Below, piece after piece: positions 40,977 to 49,808 of a DNA stretch of 64,000 nt. The translations under genes were made by a program, and so were the position numbers. Position 1 is the stretch's first letter, and each line of letters starts with the position of its first letter. Origin of the DNA: Candidatus Woesearchaeota archaeon (lineage in GTDB: Archaea > Nanobdellota > Nanobdellia > Woesearchaeales > JACJVW01); the NCBI GenBank assembly GCA_020637435.1, contig JACJVW010000002.1:62001-126000 (forward strand). The letters are read 5' to 3'. Below the pieces are notes generated by a model, which saw nothing but the letters and a program-made list of their open reading frames with translations, had not been told where the DNA came from and made no database searches.

Positions 40977-42919
40977 TGTCAGATTACAAGGATGCTTTCA
41001 TCAACGAGGCGCGTGAGCAGCTTGACAACCTTAGTGACGGGCTGCTGCTCCTGGAGAAGGAGCCGGACAATACAGACTATATCAATCAGGTGTTCCGTGC
41101 TTGCCATACCTTGAAAGGAAATGCAGCTATGATGGGCTATAACACCTTTTCTAAATTGAGCCACAGCATGGAGAATGTCCTCGCGAAGATGCGTGACGGT
41201 TCTCTGAAAGCCAATGAGGACATTATCAACAGTCTTTTTGATGGCGCCGATATGCTTGAGCATGGCCTTGAGACCATCGATGCGCACGAAGCGGATCTTT
41301 CTGATACTGATGATCTGATCCATAAATTCGATGTCATATCAGAGAAAAAACAGGAACTCACCCATGAGAATACCAACCTTCCAATGCAACTTGGACTTGA
41401 TGACGGCCAGAAACATCAGATATGGCAGGCCAAAGAAGAAGGCTACCATGTCTTTCGGGTGACGATCATATTCAAGCCCACCTGTCTGCTCAAGGGCCCA
41501 AAGGCCATGGTGCTCCTAAGAGATAACAAGGACATTATGGAGCGCATCATATATGCGCATCCAAGCATTGATGACATCCGCAACGGAAAAGTTACATCCG
41601 GTGTTGACCTGGTCATAGGAACAAAGATCAGCAAGGATGAACTCATTGAGAGGATGAATAAAGTCTCAGAAGTTGAATCAAGAGTTCTTGACCCCGAAGA
41701 GAACTACAGCATCCCCACACACATAGACCCGGCTAAAAGCCAGATAAAAAAAGATATCGTCAGGACCTTCTCCAAACCCATCCAGAGCATCCGCGTCGAT
41801 GTCAAGAAATTGGACAATCTCGTCAATATGGTAGGAGAACTGTTGATCGCAAATATGCAGCTCAAGCAGATAAGCAAAGAATCCAATCAGGCGAATCTGA
41901 GCAGCGTCACGAACAGCATAGAGATACTTACGACTAACATCCAGGAAGAGGTCATGCAGGAGAGGATGGTACCTGTAGGACAAATCTTCAATCGCTTCCC
42001 AAGATTGGTAAGGGACCTCTCCATGAAAGAGAACAAAAAACTGATCATCGAGATCAAAGGAGAAGAGATTGAACTTGATCGTAATGTACTCGATGAAATA
42101 AGTGAACCCCTTATCCATATCATCCGAAACGCGGTCGACCACGGCATTGAGAAATCTGATGAGCGTATCAGAAGCGGTAAGAACATTGAAGGAAAAATTA
42201 GGCTTACAGCGACAAGAGAAAAGAATTCTGCTATGATTGTCATCGAAGACGATGGAGGCGGAATCAACACGGCCAAAGTAGTCCAGAAAGCGATCAACTC
42301 CGGACTAGTCACAGAAAGCGAGGCCAGAAGTATGTCCAGGCAGAAGATGCTTTCACTCATATTCACCCCAGGTCTAAGCACAAAAGACCAGATTACGGAC
42401 ATCTCTGGAAGAGGTGTTGGTATGGATGTTGTGCTCACAAAGATAAAGCGCCTCGGAGGCAATGTTAAAATCCACTCAAAAGAAGGTCTCGGAACAAGGA
42501 TCGAATTATCCCTACCACTTACATTGGCTATCATCTCATCCCTCATCGTACGAGTTGAAGGAGACAAGTATGCCCTTCCTCTAAGCAGTATCATAGAGAC
42601 CATTGACCTGCAGCATAAAAACATAAAGACCATCCAGGGAAATGAAATAATCCTGCTCAGAGGCCAGGAAGTTCCTCTTGTCCGCCTCAGTTCATTCTTC
42701 TATGCAAAAAGGAAGGACCTAAAAGAATACGCTGTCGTCATTACTGAAGAAGGTGATCGTAAAGTAGGTTTCATCGTCGATGAGATAGTCGACCAGCAAC
42801 CTATTCTAATCAAGAACCTGCACAAACTGATACGGGGAGTAAAGGGCATAGCGGGAGCGACCATCCTTGGTGATGGCAAGGTATGTCTCATAGCAGACGT
42901 AAGTTCTATTGGAGTTTGA
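40976..42919 (+). CDS. cheA: Chemotaxis histidine kinase CheA
   Basis: 647 residues with the usual order: P1 HPt (His44), a P2-like segment (about 140-235, FRVTIIFKPTCLLKGPKAM), dimerisation helices (KLDNLVNMVGELLIANMQL near 282), ATPase with N box (HIIRNAVDHGIE near 383), G1 (IEDDGGGI), G2 (GRGVGMDVV), and a C-terminal CheW-like P5 domain (SSLIVRVEGDKYALPLSSI to the end). It autophosphorylates in response to receptors and passes phosphate to CheY and CheB. Confidence 0.97.
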   Translation: MSDYKDAFINEAREQLDNLSDGLLLLEKEPDNTDYINQVFRACHTLKGNAAMMGYNTFSKLSHSMENVLAKMRDGSLKANEDIINSLFDGADMLEHGLETIDAHEADLSDTDDLIHKFDVISEKKQELTHENTNLPMQLGLDDGQKHQIWQAKEEGYHVFRVTIIFKPTCLLKGPKAMVLLRDNKDIMERIIYAHPSIDDIRNGKVTSGVDLVIGTKISKDELIERMNKVSEVESRVLDPEENYSIPTHIDPAKSQIKKDIVRTFSKPIQSIRVDVKKLDNLVNMVGELLIANMQLKQISKESNQANLSSVTNSIEILTTNIQEEVMQERMVPVGQIFNRFPRLVRDLSMKENKKLIIEIKGEEIELDRNVLDEISEPLIHIIRNAVDHGIEKSDERIRSGKNIEGKIRLTATREKNSAMIVIEDDGGGINTAKVVQKAINSGLVTESEARSMSRQKMLSLIFTPGLSTKDQITDISGRGVGMDVVLTKIKRLGGNVKIHSKEGLGTRIELSLPLTLAIISSLIVRVEGDKYALPLSSIIETIDLQHKNIKTIQGNEIILLRGQEVPLVRLSSFFYAKRKDLKEYAVVITEEGDRKVGFIVDEIVDQQPILIKNLHKLIRGVKGIAGATILGDGKVCLIADVSSIGV

Positions 42920-42923
42920 TACT

Positions 42924-43541
42924 ATGGATGATCTGAATTATTCCAGCAAACAATTGGATGTATTGAATGAGATGGCAAGTATCGGTTCGGGTAATGCCGC
43001 TACAGCGCTTTCAAAACTGCTCGGCAAAAGAGTAGTGATCAGCCCGATATCTTCAAGGTTAACACCTATTGAGAAGATCCCGGAAGAGATGGGTGGTGCA
43101 GACACTTTGGTGATGTCTGTGTACCTAGGCATCAGCGGAGACCTTTCCGGAGATGCGGTATTCCTTAATCCAAAAGAACAGGCAATGCAGCTCATCGACT
43201 ACCTTACAAACTGCAATAAGGAGAAAAGGACTGAACCCTGTGAATTAGACCTCTCCGCGTACAAAGAGATGTCCAATATCTTTACAGGCTCTTACATGAA
43301 TGCGATCTCCACCATGCTCAAGGTGAAGATAATCCCTTCAGTCCCTCACTACGCGAGCGATATGATAGGAAGCCTTATTGATTTCATCCTCAGCGACATA
43401 GGCCAAAGCGTCGATTCGGCGCTTCTAATTAAGACAGACATAAATATAGATTACCAGGATATCGGGGGAGGATATATCATATTGTTCGACTTGGAGTCCC
43501 TTCAGAAGATGCTTAGGCTAAGTGAAGAATACAATGGATAA
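42924..43541 (+). CDS. cheC: CheY phosphatase CheC
   Basis: 205 residues. Two CheC active-site helices are expected: the second is canonical (Glu115-Met-Ser-Asn118 in YKEMSNIFTGSYMNA), but the first reads Glu16-Met-Ala-Ser19, with Ser in place of Asn, so one site may be weak. The start ATG at 42924 is used; the frame opens slightly earlier at a TTG inside cheA. Removes phosphate from CheY and is controlled by CheD, which follows. Confidence 0.93.
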   Translation: MDDLNYSSKQLDVLNEMASIGSGNAATALSKLLGKRVVISPISSRLTPIEKIPEEMGGADTLVMSVYLGISGDLSGDAVFLNPKEQAMQLIDYLTNCNKEKRTEPCELDLSAYKEMSNIFTGSYMNAISTMLKVKIIPSVPHYASDMIGSLIDFILSDIGQSVDSALLIKTDINIDYQDIGGGYIILFDLESLQKMLRLSEEYNG

Positions 43542-44022
43542 TAGGTCTATAATCGTTGGCATGGGAAACTATGCTGTCCGTAGGCATGGAGCTACATTGA
43601 CATGTCTAGGTATAGGTTCATGCATAGCGGTTATGCTCTTAGACAGCGTCAACAAAGTGTATGGCATGGCGCACATCATGCTCCCCTACAAAAAACCATC
43701 ATTCAAGACGGTCAATCCCAATAAGTTCGCGGATGTGTGCATCCCAAAGACGCTTGACGCGATGCTAGAACTTGGTGCGGATAAAGGATTCATCAAAGCA
43801 AAGATCGCAGGCGGCGCCCACATGTTCCCATCGCTGGTCAACGACAAGATTGCTATCAACCAGCGGAACACCACCGCGGTAAAGACCGTGCTTCACAATC
43901 TCAATATACCCATCATCGCAGAGGATCTTGGTGGTAACCACGGCCGGACCGTCTTCCTTGACACAGATACAGAACGAGTCACCATACAGATCAAATCTCT
44001 TGGCGTACTACGTGAACTCTGA
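43534..44022 (+). CDS. cheD: Chemoreceptor glutamine deamidase CheD
   Basis: 162 residues. Catalytic Cys30 (GIGSC) and His47 (GMAHIMLP) are present, with KIAGGAHMF and EDLGGNHGRTVFLD typical of CheD. It deamidates receptor glutamines and binds CheC to tune CheY dephosphorylation. The ATG overlaps the cheC end by eight bases. Last gene of the operon, ending one base before the convergent cheR stop. Confidence 0.95.
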   Translation: MDNRSIIVGMGNYAVRRHGATLTCLGIGSCIAVMLLDSVNKVYGMAHIMLPYKKPSFKTVNPNKFADVCIPKTLDAMLELGADKGFIKAKIAGGAHMFPSLVNDKIAINQRNTTAVKTVLHNLNIPIIAEDLGGNHGRTVFLDTDTERVTIQIKSLGVLREL

Positions 44023-44883
44023 TCATTCCCGCTTCTGATAGATCTTCTCATCACTATTGACAAAATGAAATTTGTTACGCGCAGTGCCGGTAAGTAGTTC
44101 GCTCTTGCCCATGATGAAGTATCCGTAATTATTCAGACATGAATAGAAACCCTCATAGAGATTCTCTTTTGCTTCCTGGTTGAAATAGATGACTACGTTG
44201 CGACAGACTATGATATCCATGCCTGCCAGCAGAGAATCATTGAACAAGTCGTGATTAACAAAAGTGACGCTGTCCCGTATGCCGTCCTTCAAGATGTACA
44301 CATCACCATCGGGGATAAAATACTTATCTACCAGGTAGGGTTCGGTCTCGCTCAATTGGGATTGCGTATACTCACCGATCATCGCCTTATTGATAGCTTC
44401 CTGGTCGATATCTGTGCCAAAGATCTTGATATGTTCCGGCAGTTTCTTTTGATGAAGAATCTCGCACAGGATAATAGCGATAGTGTAGGGTTCTTCTCCG
44501 CTAGAACAGCCCGCACACCAGATCTTTATCCCTTTGCCTTCCTTTTTTGAACGGAAAAGCTCTGGAAGAACAACATCCCGAATCTCTTTGAATACAAGCG
44601 CATTCCTAAAGAAACGTGTCACGTTTACCGTCAGGTTCTTCAGAAGCTGATGCTGCTCTTCTTCATTGCCTTCTATGTATTGAAGATATCCGTCATACGT
44701 AGGTATCCTGGTGATGAACATGCGTGAATGGACACGACGTTTGAGATAGCTAAGATGATACTTGTGCGAATCGAACCGAAGATTATCAGCAACATACTTC
44801 ATAAGAGCGACAAAATGGACTTCATCATCCGTGATGTGAAAGTCTGAGAATCCATAACGCACCTTATTGGCGGCCTCAACCAT
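44023..44883 (-). CDS. cheR: Chemoreceptor methyltransferase CheR
   Basis: Transfers methyl groups from SAM to receptor glutamates. 286 residues from the ATG at 44883, selected by a TATA box 27 bases upstream. The N-terminal helical domain has YLKRRVHSRM; the SAM domain has TVNVTRFFRN, IWCAGCSSGEEPYTIAI, IFGTDIDQEAI and DIIVCRNVVIYF. Encoded alone on the opposite strand, end-to-end with cheD, so it is regulated apart from the main operon. Confidence 0.95.
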   Translation of the reverse strand: MVEAANKVRYGFSDFHITDDEVHFVALMKYVADNLRFDSHKYHLSYLKRRVHSRMFITRIPTYDGYLQYIEGNEEEQHQLLKNLTVNVTRFFRNALVFKEIRDVVLPELFRSKKEGKGIKIWCAGCSSGEEPYTIAIILCEILHQKKLPEHIKIFGTDIDQEAINKAMIGEYTQSQLSETEPYLVDKYFIPDGDVYILKDGIRDSVTFVNHDLFNDSLLAGMDIIVCRNVVIYFNQEAKENLYEGFYSCLNNYGYFIMGKSELLTGTARNKFHFVNSDEKIYQKRE

Positions 44884-44905
44884 ATATGCATACTGGTAGC
44901 CGGCG

Positions 44906-44914
44906 TTTATAAAT
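44906..44914 (-). promoter_or_regulatory. TATA box of cheR
   Basis: Minus-strand atttataaa is centred 27 bases before the ATG at 44883. Confidence 0.7.
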
Positions 44915-44994
44915 CTTATTGAGCTGATCAAAGAAGATTCTCAACATAGTCCTTGATAGAAGCATTTATGTATTCCTATTGACTAGTCAGGGTT

Positions 44995-45249
44995 ATGTAC
45001 AGATATCTCATTTCGGGAAAGGTACAGGGCGTAGGATTCAGATATTATGTACAAAAAAATGCGCAACGTCTTGGCATCAAGGGCTACGTCAGGAACTACG
45101 GTCCAGATGTTGAATTGGTCACCACTATCAAAGACTTCTTTGAGAAAGCGGATGAACCGCCATTGCACTCAAGTATCAGCAAGATAGGAGTATCATTTGT
45201 TGAAGAGAAGGTACCTGACGAATTTAAGATTAGGCAGTCTGTACTATGA
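44995..45249 (+). CDS. acyP: Acylphosphatase
   Basis: 84-residue enzyme that hydrolyses acyl phosphates such as 1,3-bisphosphoglycerate or carbamoyl phosphate. The phosphate loop is GKVQGVGFRYYVQKNA (catalytic Arg in GFRYYV) and the Asn is in GYVRNYGPDVEL. A TATA-like catttatgta is centred 26 bases before the ATG. Its stop overlaps the ATG of the next gene. Confidence 0.93.
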   Translation: MYRYLISGKVQGVGFRYYVQKNAQRLGIKGYVRNYGPDVELVTTIKDFFEKADEPPLHSSISKIGVSFVEEKVPDEFKIRQSVL

Positions 45250-46397
45250 TACTTAATTACCAACACCTGCACCTCGCTACTGGACAAAGGGCATTAGAGA
45301 CCTCCAGAAAACTGCTGGCCAGCGGCAAGACACTCAGCCTGAAGACCCCGAAAAGGAATTTTATCCTGGCCTTGCCTGAACATGCGATGCATATACGGTA
45401 CCATACCAAGTCACCGGACCGCCCCATGGAATTGATGCTTCCCTCACCTGAAGCACTCCCCATGGTTGAACAAGAAAGAACAGCCCTACAAAAATACAAA
45501 ATCAATATTGAGAAAGAAGAGGGAATCTTCACCGCAGTAAGCTCAAACCCAAGGTTAACCGTACTCCTTCCTTTCGACAGCATCACAGCAGAACTATGTG
45601 ATCAACCCCTCTGTATCATTGAGCATGAAGAACCTACCGAATATGTGCTGCACACAGACGAAGAACTCCAGATAAAAGATACAGTCCGTATAGTGGATGG
45701 TGATGAGTATATTATCGAGCCCGCAGTCATCAAAGAAAAAGGTAATATTCCCACAGGTACAAATATAATGGGCACGTACCTAAAAGCACAGGTCACAGAC
45801 AAAGGAATAGTTGATATAGGGCCCTGCCCGAATATACATCATAACATCTCACCGCCATGCATCACTACCGCTTACTATCCTGCGTGCAAGCACAAATCAA
45901 GGATCCAAGCGATCATCGATGGTGTAGATGCACCGCACATCCTTATCATTGATGAGGAGATAGCGATCTACAAGAAACAGCGTAAACTTGCTCAAGTCAG
46001 ACGTTATCCCTGCACAGACCTCACATATCCATGGCTAAGCAGGCTTGGATTCCTACCGAAGAGATACAAAGGACCGCAAGGTAAAGAGGAATTGGAGTTT
46101 CGTCGAGAACAGCTTAAGACCGCGCCATTGACAAATTCCACAAGATTCTACTTTAACCTCTCGAGTAGAATAGACATCAACACATATCCGGACAGGTCGA
46201 TAGATATTCAGGACTATGCGACCGAAGCTAACGGTCTTTGGCACCGACTAATTGAAGAGCTGCTCTCAAAAAGCGAAGAACCTCCTCTAGCAGTGGGTAG
46301 GTATGTTCTGCACAAACAGATTCATCCTGTGCTTAGAAAGAATAATGTAAGAATCAATAAGATAATTGATCCAGAATTGCTAGGACTTACTTACTGA
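45246..46397 (+). CDS. Hypothetical protein, 383 aa
   Basis: Translationally coupled to acylphosphatase (ATGA overlap). The protein is soluble with mixed alpha/beta character. A stretch around residues 165-225 has small residues and cysteines (GPCPNIHHNISPPC, YYPACKHK) and could be a metal site. Arg/Lys-rich segments follow. No family is recognised and the link to acylphosphatase is only positional. It overlaps the convergent 99-residue gene by 11 bases. Confidence 0.65.
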   Translation: MILNYQHLHLATGQRALETSRKLLASGKTLSLKTPKRNFILALPEHAMHIRYHTKSPDRPMELMLPSPEALPMVEQERTALQKYKINIEKEEGIFTAVSSNPRLTVLLPFDSITAELCDQPLCIIEHEEPTEYVLHTDEELQIKDTVRIVDGDEYIIEPAVIKEKGNIPTGTNIMGTYLKAQVTDKGIVDIGPCPNIHHNISPPCITTAYYPACKHKSRIQAIIDGVDAPHILIIDEEIAIYKKQRKLAQVRRYPCTDLTYPWLSRLGFLPKRYKGPQGKEELEFRREQLKTAPLTNSTRFYFNLSSRIDINTYPDRSIDIQDYATEANGLWHRLIEELLSKSEEPPLAVGRYVLHKQIHPVLRKNNVRINKIIDPELLGLTY

Positions 46398-46686
46398 CCT
46401 GCTCTTCCAGTTTGCTCAACACATCATCAAGCGCGAAGAAAAGATTCCTGTTCGTAATCTCTGAAGTGAATGGACCACCCTTCGCGACAACCTTTGAATG
46501 CACTTCAAAATTATCTGAACCATGCACCTTCTTCATACTGACTGAAAGACCGTCAAATCCTTCCGCATGCTCTGTCAACCTCTTGGCATAATTGCCGACA
46601 ATCTTCTTTACCACGACAAGTTTACCGGGTTCAAGCGCAGAGAATCCATTGAGTCTTATGTTGCCTCCTAGTTCCACTTCATCCAT
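46387..46686 (-). CDS. Small protein, possible ribosome-hibernation-like fold
   Basis: 99 residues. Order of elements (strand, helix KKIVGNYAKRLTEHAEGF, three strands, helix LFFALDDVLSKLEEQVSK) and the Ala-Leu-Asp-x3-Ser-Lys-Leu-Glu end recall HPF/RaiA-type ribosome-binding factors, but the match is weak and made by eye. The gene has both a TATA (gatataaaag, 46709-46718) and GGAGG before the ATG. Confidence 0.5.
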   Translation of the reverse strand: MDEVELGGNIRLNGFSALEPGKLVVVKKIVGNYAKRLTEHAEGFDGLSVSMKKVHGSDNFEVHSKVVAKGGPFTSEITNRNLFFALDDVLSKLEEQVSK

Positions 46687-46784
46687 TCTATTTCCTCCAC
46701 TGCTACAAGATATAAAAGAGGCTTGCGCCTCTTGAATACATAAAGTGTCTAGAATATATATAGTTTACTGGTTTTGTTAATAAA

Positions 46785-48272
46785 CTATTTTTTAGGTCGC
46801 CAGACCCTGCTGACCTGTTCTTCTTTGTTAAATCCAGTAAGGTATTTGCGAAGAAATGAGGGCATTGTATCGGTGATGGCACTGAGATTCGACATTCTTG
46901 CGATGTACAGGCCCATCTGCTTGGTCACCTTGTCATACATATTCTCATCGAGATAGATGACACCCTTGTGAATGCGGTCGAAAGCCTCGCTTCCGTAGGG
47001 AGCTAAGACAATATAGCCCCGTTTTCCCTGGATAAGCTCAGAATGGGTATCCATACCGATCAGTATGTCTCTATAATCTGAAAAATAAACGCCTCCGGAC
47101 TGCTGGCTTGGATCGACAATAAGCAGTTCATCACCCCTCACACCTGCCACTAATGAGTAATGAGCATACTTGGCATCAGGGAAAAGATACTTCTTCTTGT
47201 AATCGACAATGCAAAGCCCACCCTGACGCATCCATATATTGATCTCCTTCATAAGACTGCTAATCTTGTCAAAGCTGATCCATGCACCGACGACCTGACC
47301 CTCAGTGATACGGGTAACCGTTTCAATAAGGGATTTGGGATGCGTTCCAGCTGCACCTGTCGCCTTTTTGCGCTTGATGGTTCCCATAAGTTTGCCAAGC
47401 TCTTCTTGGGTGTAATGATATCCGAAGATACCAAGAGCCATAGAAGCGGAGGCTGGTCCACAATGACTTTTGCTCTGAGCGACATAATTGTCCTTGAGCT
47501 TCTGTAGCGTATCCATCTCCTTGACCGGCTTGACTATGCCGATAGTGGAACTTGCGATGACACGGTTTGGCATGATGACTAATCCATTTGTCTTCTCGTG
47601 AAGCTCAGTATACATGCCCCGTACATTCTTAATCACATACTCCTTCTCATCGATCTTGATAAGCGTACCAGGCCTAAACTCCATGATGTTAAGCAGATAG
47701 ACCCGGGCAAAAAAGTCTCTCATCGGGTTGATAAGTCCTGCGGCAAGCAGGAAAAACAGGAGTATGATAACAGGATAGAGAATAAATCCAAGGATTGTCT
47801 GCAATACAGGGATCTCGACAAGCGAGAAGATAATATGGGCCAGAGATAAGTACAAAATAAGTTGTATCACAAAAATCATCACCGGAAGCACAAACTGCCG
47901 CGATTCTCTGGAAAAGTATTCCTCTGTCCTGATATATTCAAGAAATCTCTTCACAAACCACATGAATAGATTGATGATGACTGAACCCATGATAAACATT
48001 AGTACAATCATGACCACAGTAGGAACTAGGTCAAAAAATGACAGGAACATCCCGTCCTTCGAATTCACTCCGAAGAAAAGGATGGCGATGCTGAATGTGA
48101 TGACCAGTATTACCTTCTCAGCGATAGTCTGGATCGTCTCCTTTCGTTCCACCGGTTCCACATATCTTCCGGTGCGTACCAGTTTTATGATGATGCGTGA
48201 GATGATTTTCGAAAGGATGTAACCTATCACCAGGATTCCGAATACATAGATCAGCGTAAACTCAAGCTCCAT
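46785..48272 (-). CDS. MscS-like membrane protein fused to a C39-type cysteine peptidase
   Basis: 495 residues. About five membrane helices lie in residues 5-182, followed by an MscS-type beta domain (RPGTLIKIDEKEYVIKNVR, YTEL, IMPNRVIASSTIGI; residues 200-247). Residues 260-435 match the C39/papain-like bacteriocin-processing peptidase: oxyanion Gln266 and nucleophile Cys271 (AQSKSHCGPASASMAL), His371 (AHYSLVAGV) and Asp387 (IVDPSQ). The peptidase would face the cytoplasm, attached where tension-driven movements occur. A channel-linked protease has not been recognised by me in MscS proteins. TATA at 48295-48304. Confidence 0.8.
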   Translation of the reverse strand: MELEFTLIYVFGILVIGYILSKIISRIIIKLVRTGRYVEPVERKETIQTIAEKVILVITFSIAILFFGVNSKDGMFLSFFDLVPTVVMIVLMFIMGSVIINLFMWFVKRFLEYIRTEEYFSRESRQFVLPVMIFVIQLILYLSLAHIIFSLVEIPVLQTILGFILYPVIILLFFLLAAGLINPMRDFFARVYLLNIMEFRPGTLIKIDEKEYVIKNVRGMYTELHEKTNGLVIMPNRVIASSTIGIVKPVKEMDTLQKLKDNYVAQSKSHCGPASASMALGIFGYHYTQEELGKLMGTIKRKKATGAAGTHPKSLIETVTRITEGQVVGAWISFDKISSLMKEINIWMRQGGLCIVDYKKKYLFPDAKYAHYSLVAGVRGDELLIVDPSQQSGGVYFSDYRDILIGMDTHSELIQGKRGYIVLAPYGSEAFDRIHKGVIYLDENMYDKVTKQMGLYIARMSNLSAITDTMPSFLRKYLTGFNKEEQVSRVWRPKK

Positions 48273-48294
48273 TGTTATTGCTGAAGAATTTCAA

Positions 48295-48304
48295 GTTTTT
48301 AATC
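48295..48304 (-). promoter_or_regulatory. TATA box of the MscS-C39 gene
   Basis: Minus-strand gattaaaaac is centred about 28 bases before the ATG at 48272. Confidence 0.6.
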
Positions 48305-48461
48305 CTTTGTGTCTGCACAAATGAAATTGGTTCCAGAATACATGATTCATTTGCATTAAAGTACGAACACACAAAGAGGTAACACTCAGTATTCTAAAGA
48401 AGGATATCAAAAAAATATAGAATAGACTGTAAGAGAATCACACCATAAAAAGAAAACGATT

Positions 48462-48815
48462 CTATCCAATATACAGATATCTGTACACTACCCTGTGCTT
48501 TCCTTCACCGCTGATATAAGCACGGACCATGTATTCACCGGGTTCAACTTTTCCGTAAGTGAAATCTGCCACATAAGAAGCCACCTCATCATCAATATCA
48601 TTGAGGACAACTTTTGGCAATCTGATATCCAGCTCAGGGATAGTGATACGCACAGTGACCCTGTCAATCTCTGTCTCACTTTCAATAGACATATACACAA
48701 GTCCGTTCTCTTCATAATCTGAGTAGACTCGGTAGTGCTTTACACTGATGTCATCAAAAGCAGATGTGACCGGTATGACCAAAGCCGCAATAAGTAGTGC
48801 AAATAGTATTCTCAT
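48462..48815 (-). CDS. Small secreted beta protein, 117 aa
   Basis: Signal peptide MRILFALLIAALVIPVTSA, then an Ig-like beta sandwich pattern ending in EPGEYMVRAYISGEGKHRVVYRYLYI. The C-terminal block resembles the end of the secreted PKD protein encoded next door in the opposite direction (EPGMHTCRVTITPESGDKRTFHREILI). Probably cell-surface. GGGGTGA six bases before the ATG supports the start. Confidence 0.65.
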   Translation of the reverse strand: MRILFALLIAALVIPVTSAFDDISVKHYRVYSDYEENGLVYMSIESETEIDRVTVRITIPELDIRLPKVVLNDIDDEVASYVADFTYGKVEPGEYMVRAYISGEGKHRVVYRYLYIG

Positions 48816-49006
48816 GTAATCACCCCTATACTTAGTTGCACAAAGATGTTTTTACTATATAATAGTTATGTTTTTCAGTCTTTTCCATAAGGGCCCTACA
48901 CTCGATTATCAGACCCCACAGGCTCTGGGCAAGAAGGAATAGAGGCCGAAGTATTTTTAAAGGGTCTTGTATTACCTCCAGAATAGTAACATTTAGGGGG
49001 TAAAGT

Positions 49007-49735
49007 ATGAGAACAATCATTTTCACATTCTTACTATTGATTATAACTGCCGCTTCAGCAAGTGCGCAGATACAAGCTGAGATTGAAACAAATACACTTT
49101 CTGGCTATGAATGGACAACTCAGTTCATCTTCAAACCTATCATCAGTGGCGCTGTTTGGCCTATTAGCTATTTCTGGGACTTCGGAGACGGCAAGACCTG
49201 CTACGATGGATGCCCATCCCATTGGTATGAAGAACCAGGAGATTACACGGTAATGCTTGAAGCATGGGATGCTAACGCAGATTCAGCTACCGCATCCGTC
49301 GATATTCTCGTACAGGAGTGGGAAGAGCATGATGAAGACCAGTATCCTCTAGACACCTGTGACGAACCTAAACCGATCCCTCCAGAAGAAGAAAAGGAAT
49401 ACATCCCGACAGGCGACATTCACGTCGATAAACTATTCGTCGAGAACTATGACACTGGTATCGAAGCTGGTTCAGAACCGAGGATGGTCATAGGTTTCAC
49501 CAACGGCGGTGATGAGGATCTTGGCAGGACAAGATTGAAGATCCATTGTTATGACCTTGAAATCTTCAGGCATATCGGTCCATTTGAGGGTCCTGACAAA
49601 GGAGATTACATGGAAAAGATGACCACTCTTCCGATTCCAGAGTACGCAGAACCGGGTATGCACACATGCAGAGTAACCATCACACCGGAATCAGGCGACA
49701 AAAGGACTTTTCACAGAGAAATCCTTATTATTTAA
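49007..49735 (+). CDS. Secreted PKD-domain protein
   Basis: 242 residues. Signal peptide RTIIFTFLLLIITAASASA, then a PKD domain (YFWDFGDGKTCYDGCPSHWYEEPGDYTVML, residues 60-90), an acidic linker (EWEEHDEDQYPLD) and a C-terminal beta module ending EPGMHTCRVTITPESGDKRTFHREILI. PKD folds mediate surface or protein contacts. There is no anchor, so it is secreted or held by partners. The ATG is preceded by GGGG(T)A. Confidence 0.75.
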   Translation: MRTIIFTFLLLIITAASASAQIQAEIETNTLSGYEWTTQFIFKPIISGAVWPISYFWDFGDGKTCYDGCPSHWYEEPGDYTVMLEAWDANADSATASVDILVQEWEEHDEDQYPLDTCDEPKPIPPEEEKEYIPTGDIHVDKLFVENYDTGIEAGSEPRMVIGFTNGGDEDLGRTRLKIHCYDLEIFRHIGPFEGPDKGDYMEKMTTLPIPEYAEPGMHTCRVTITPESGDKRTFHREILII

Positions 49736-49808
49736 TTTCTAATTTAATTTCAGACGTACTGATAACTCAGCAGCAACTTTTTAATACCCGCAATCTAATA
49801 AGTCGCGT

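Noticed and set aside
41887..42633. 248-residue ORF antisense to cheA
   Set aside because: Ser/Leu/Ile-rich shadow of conserved cheA ATPase codons; no start signals.
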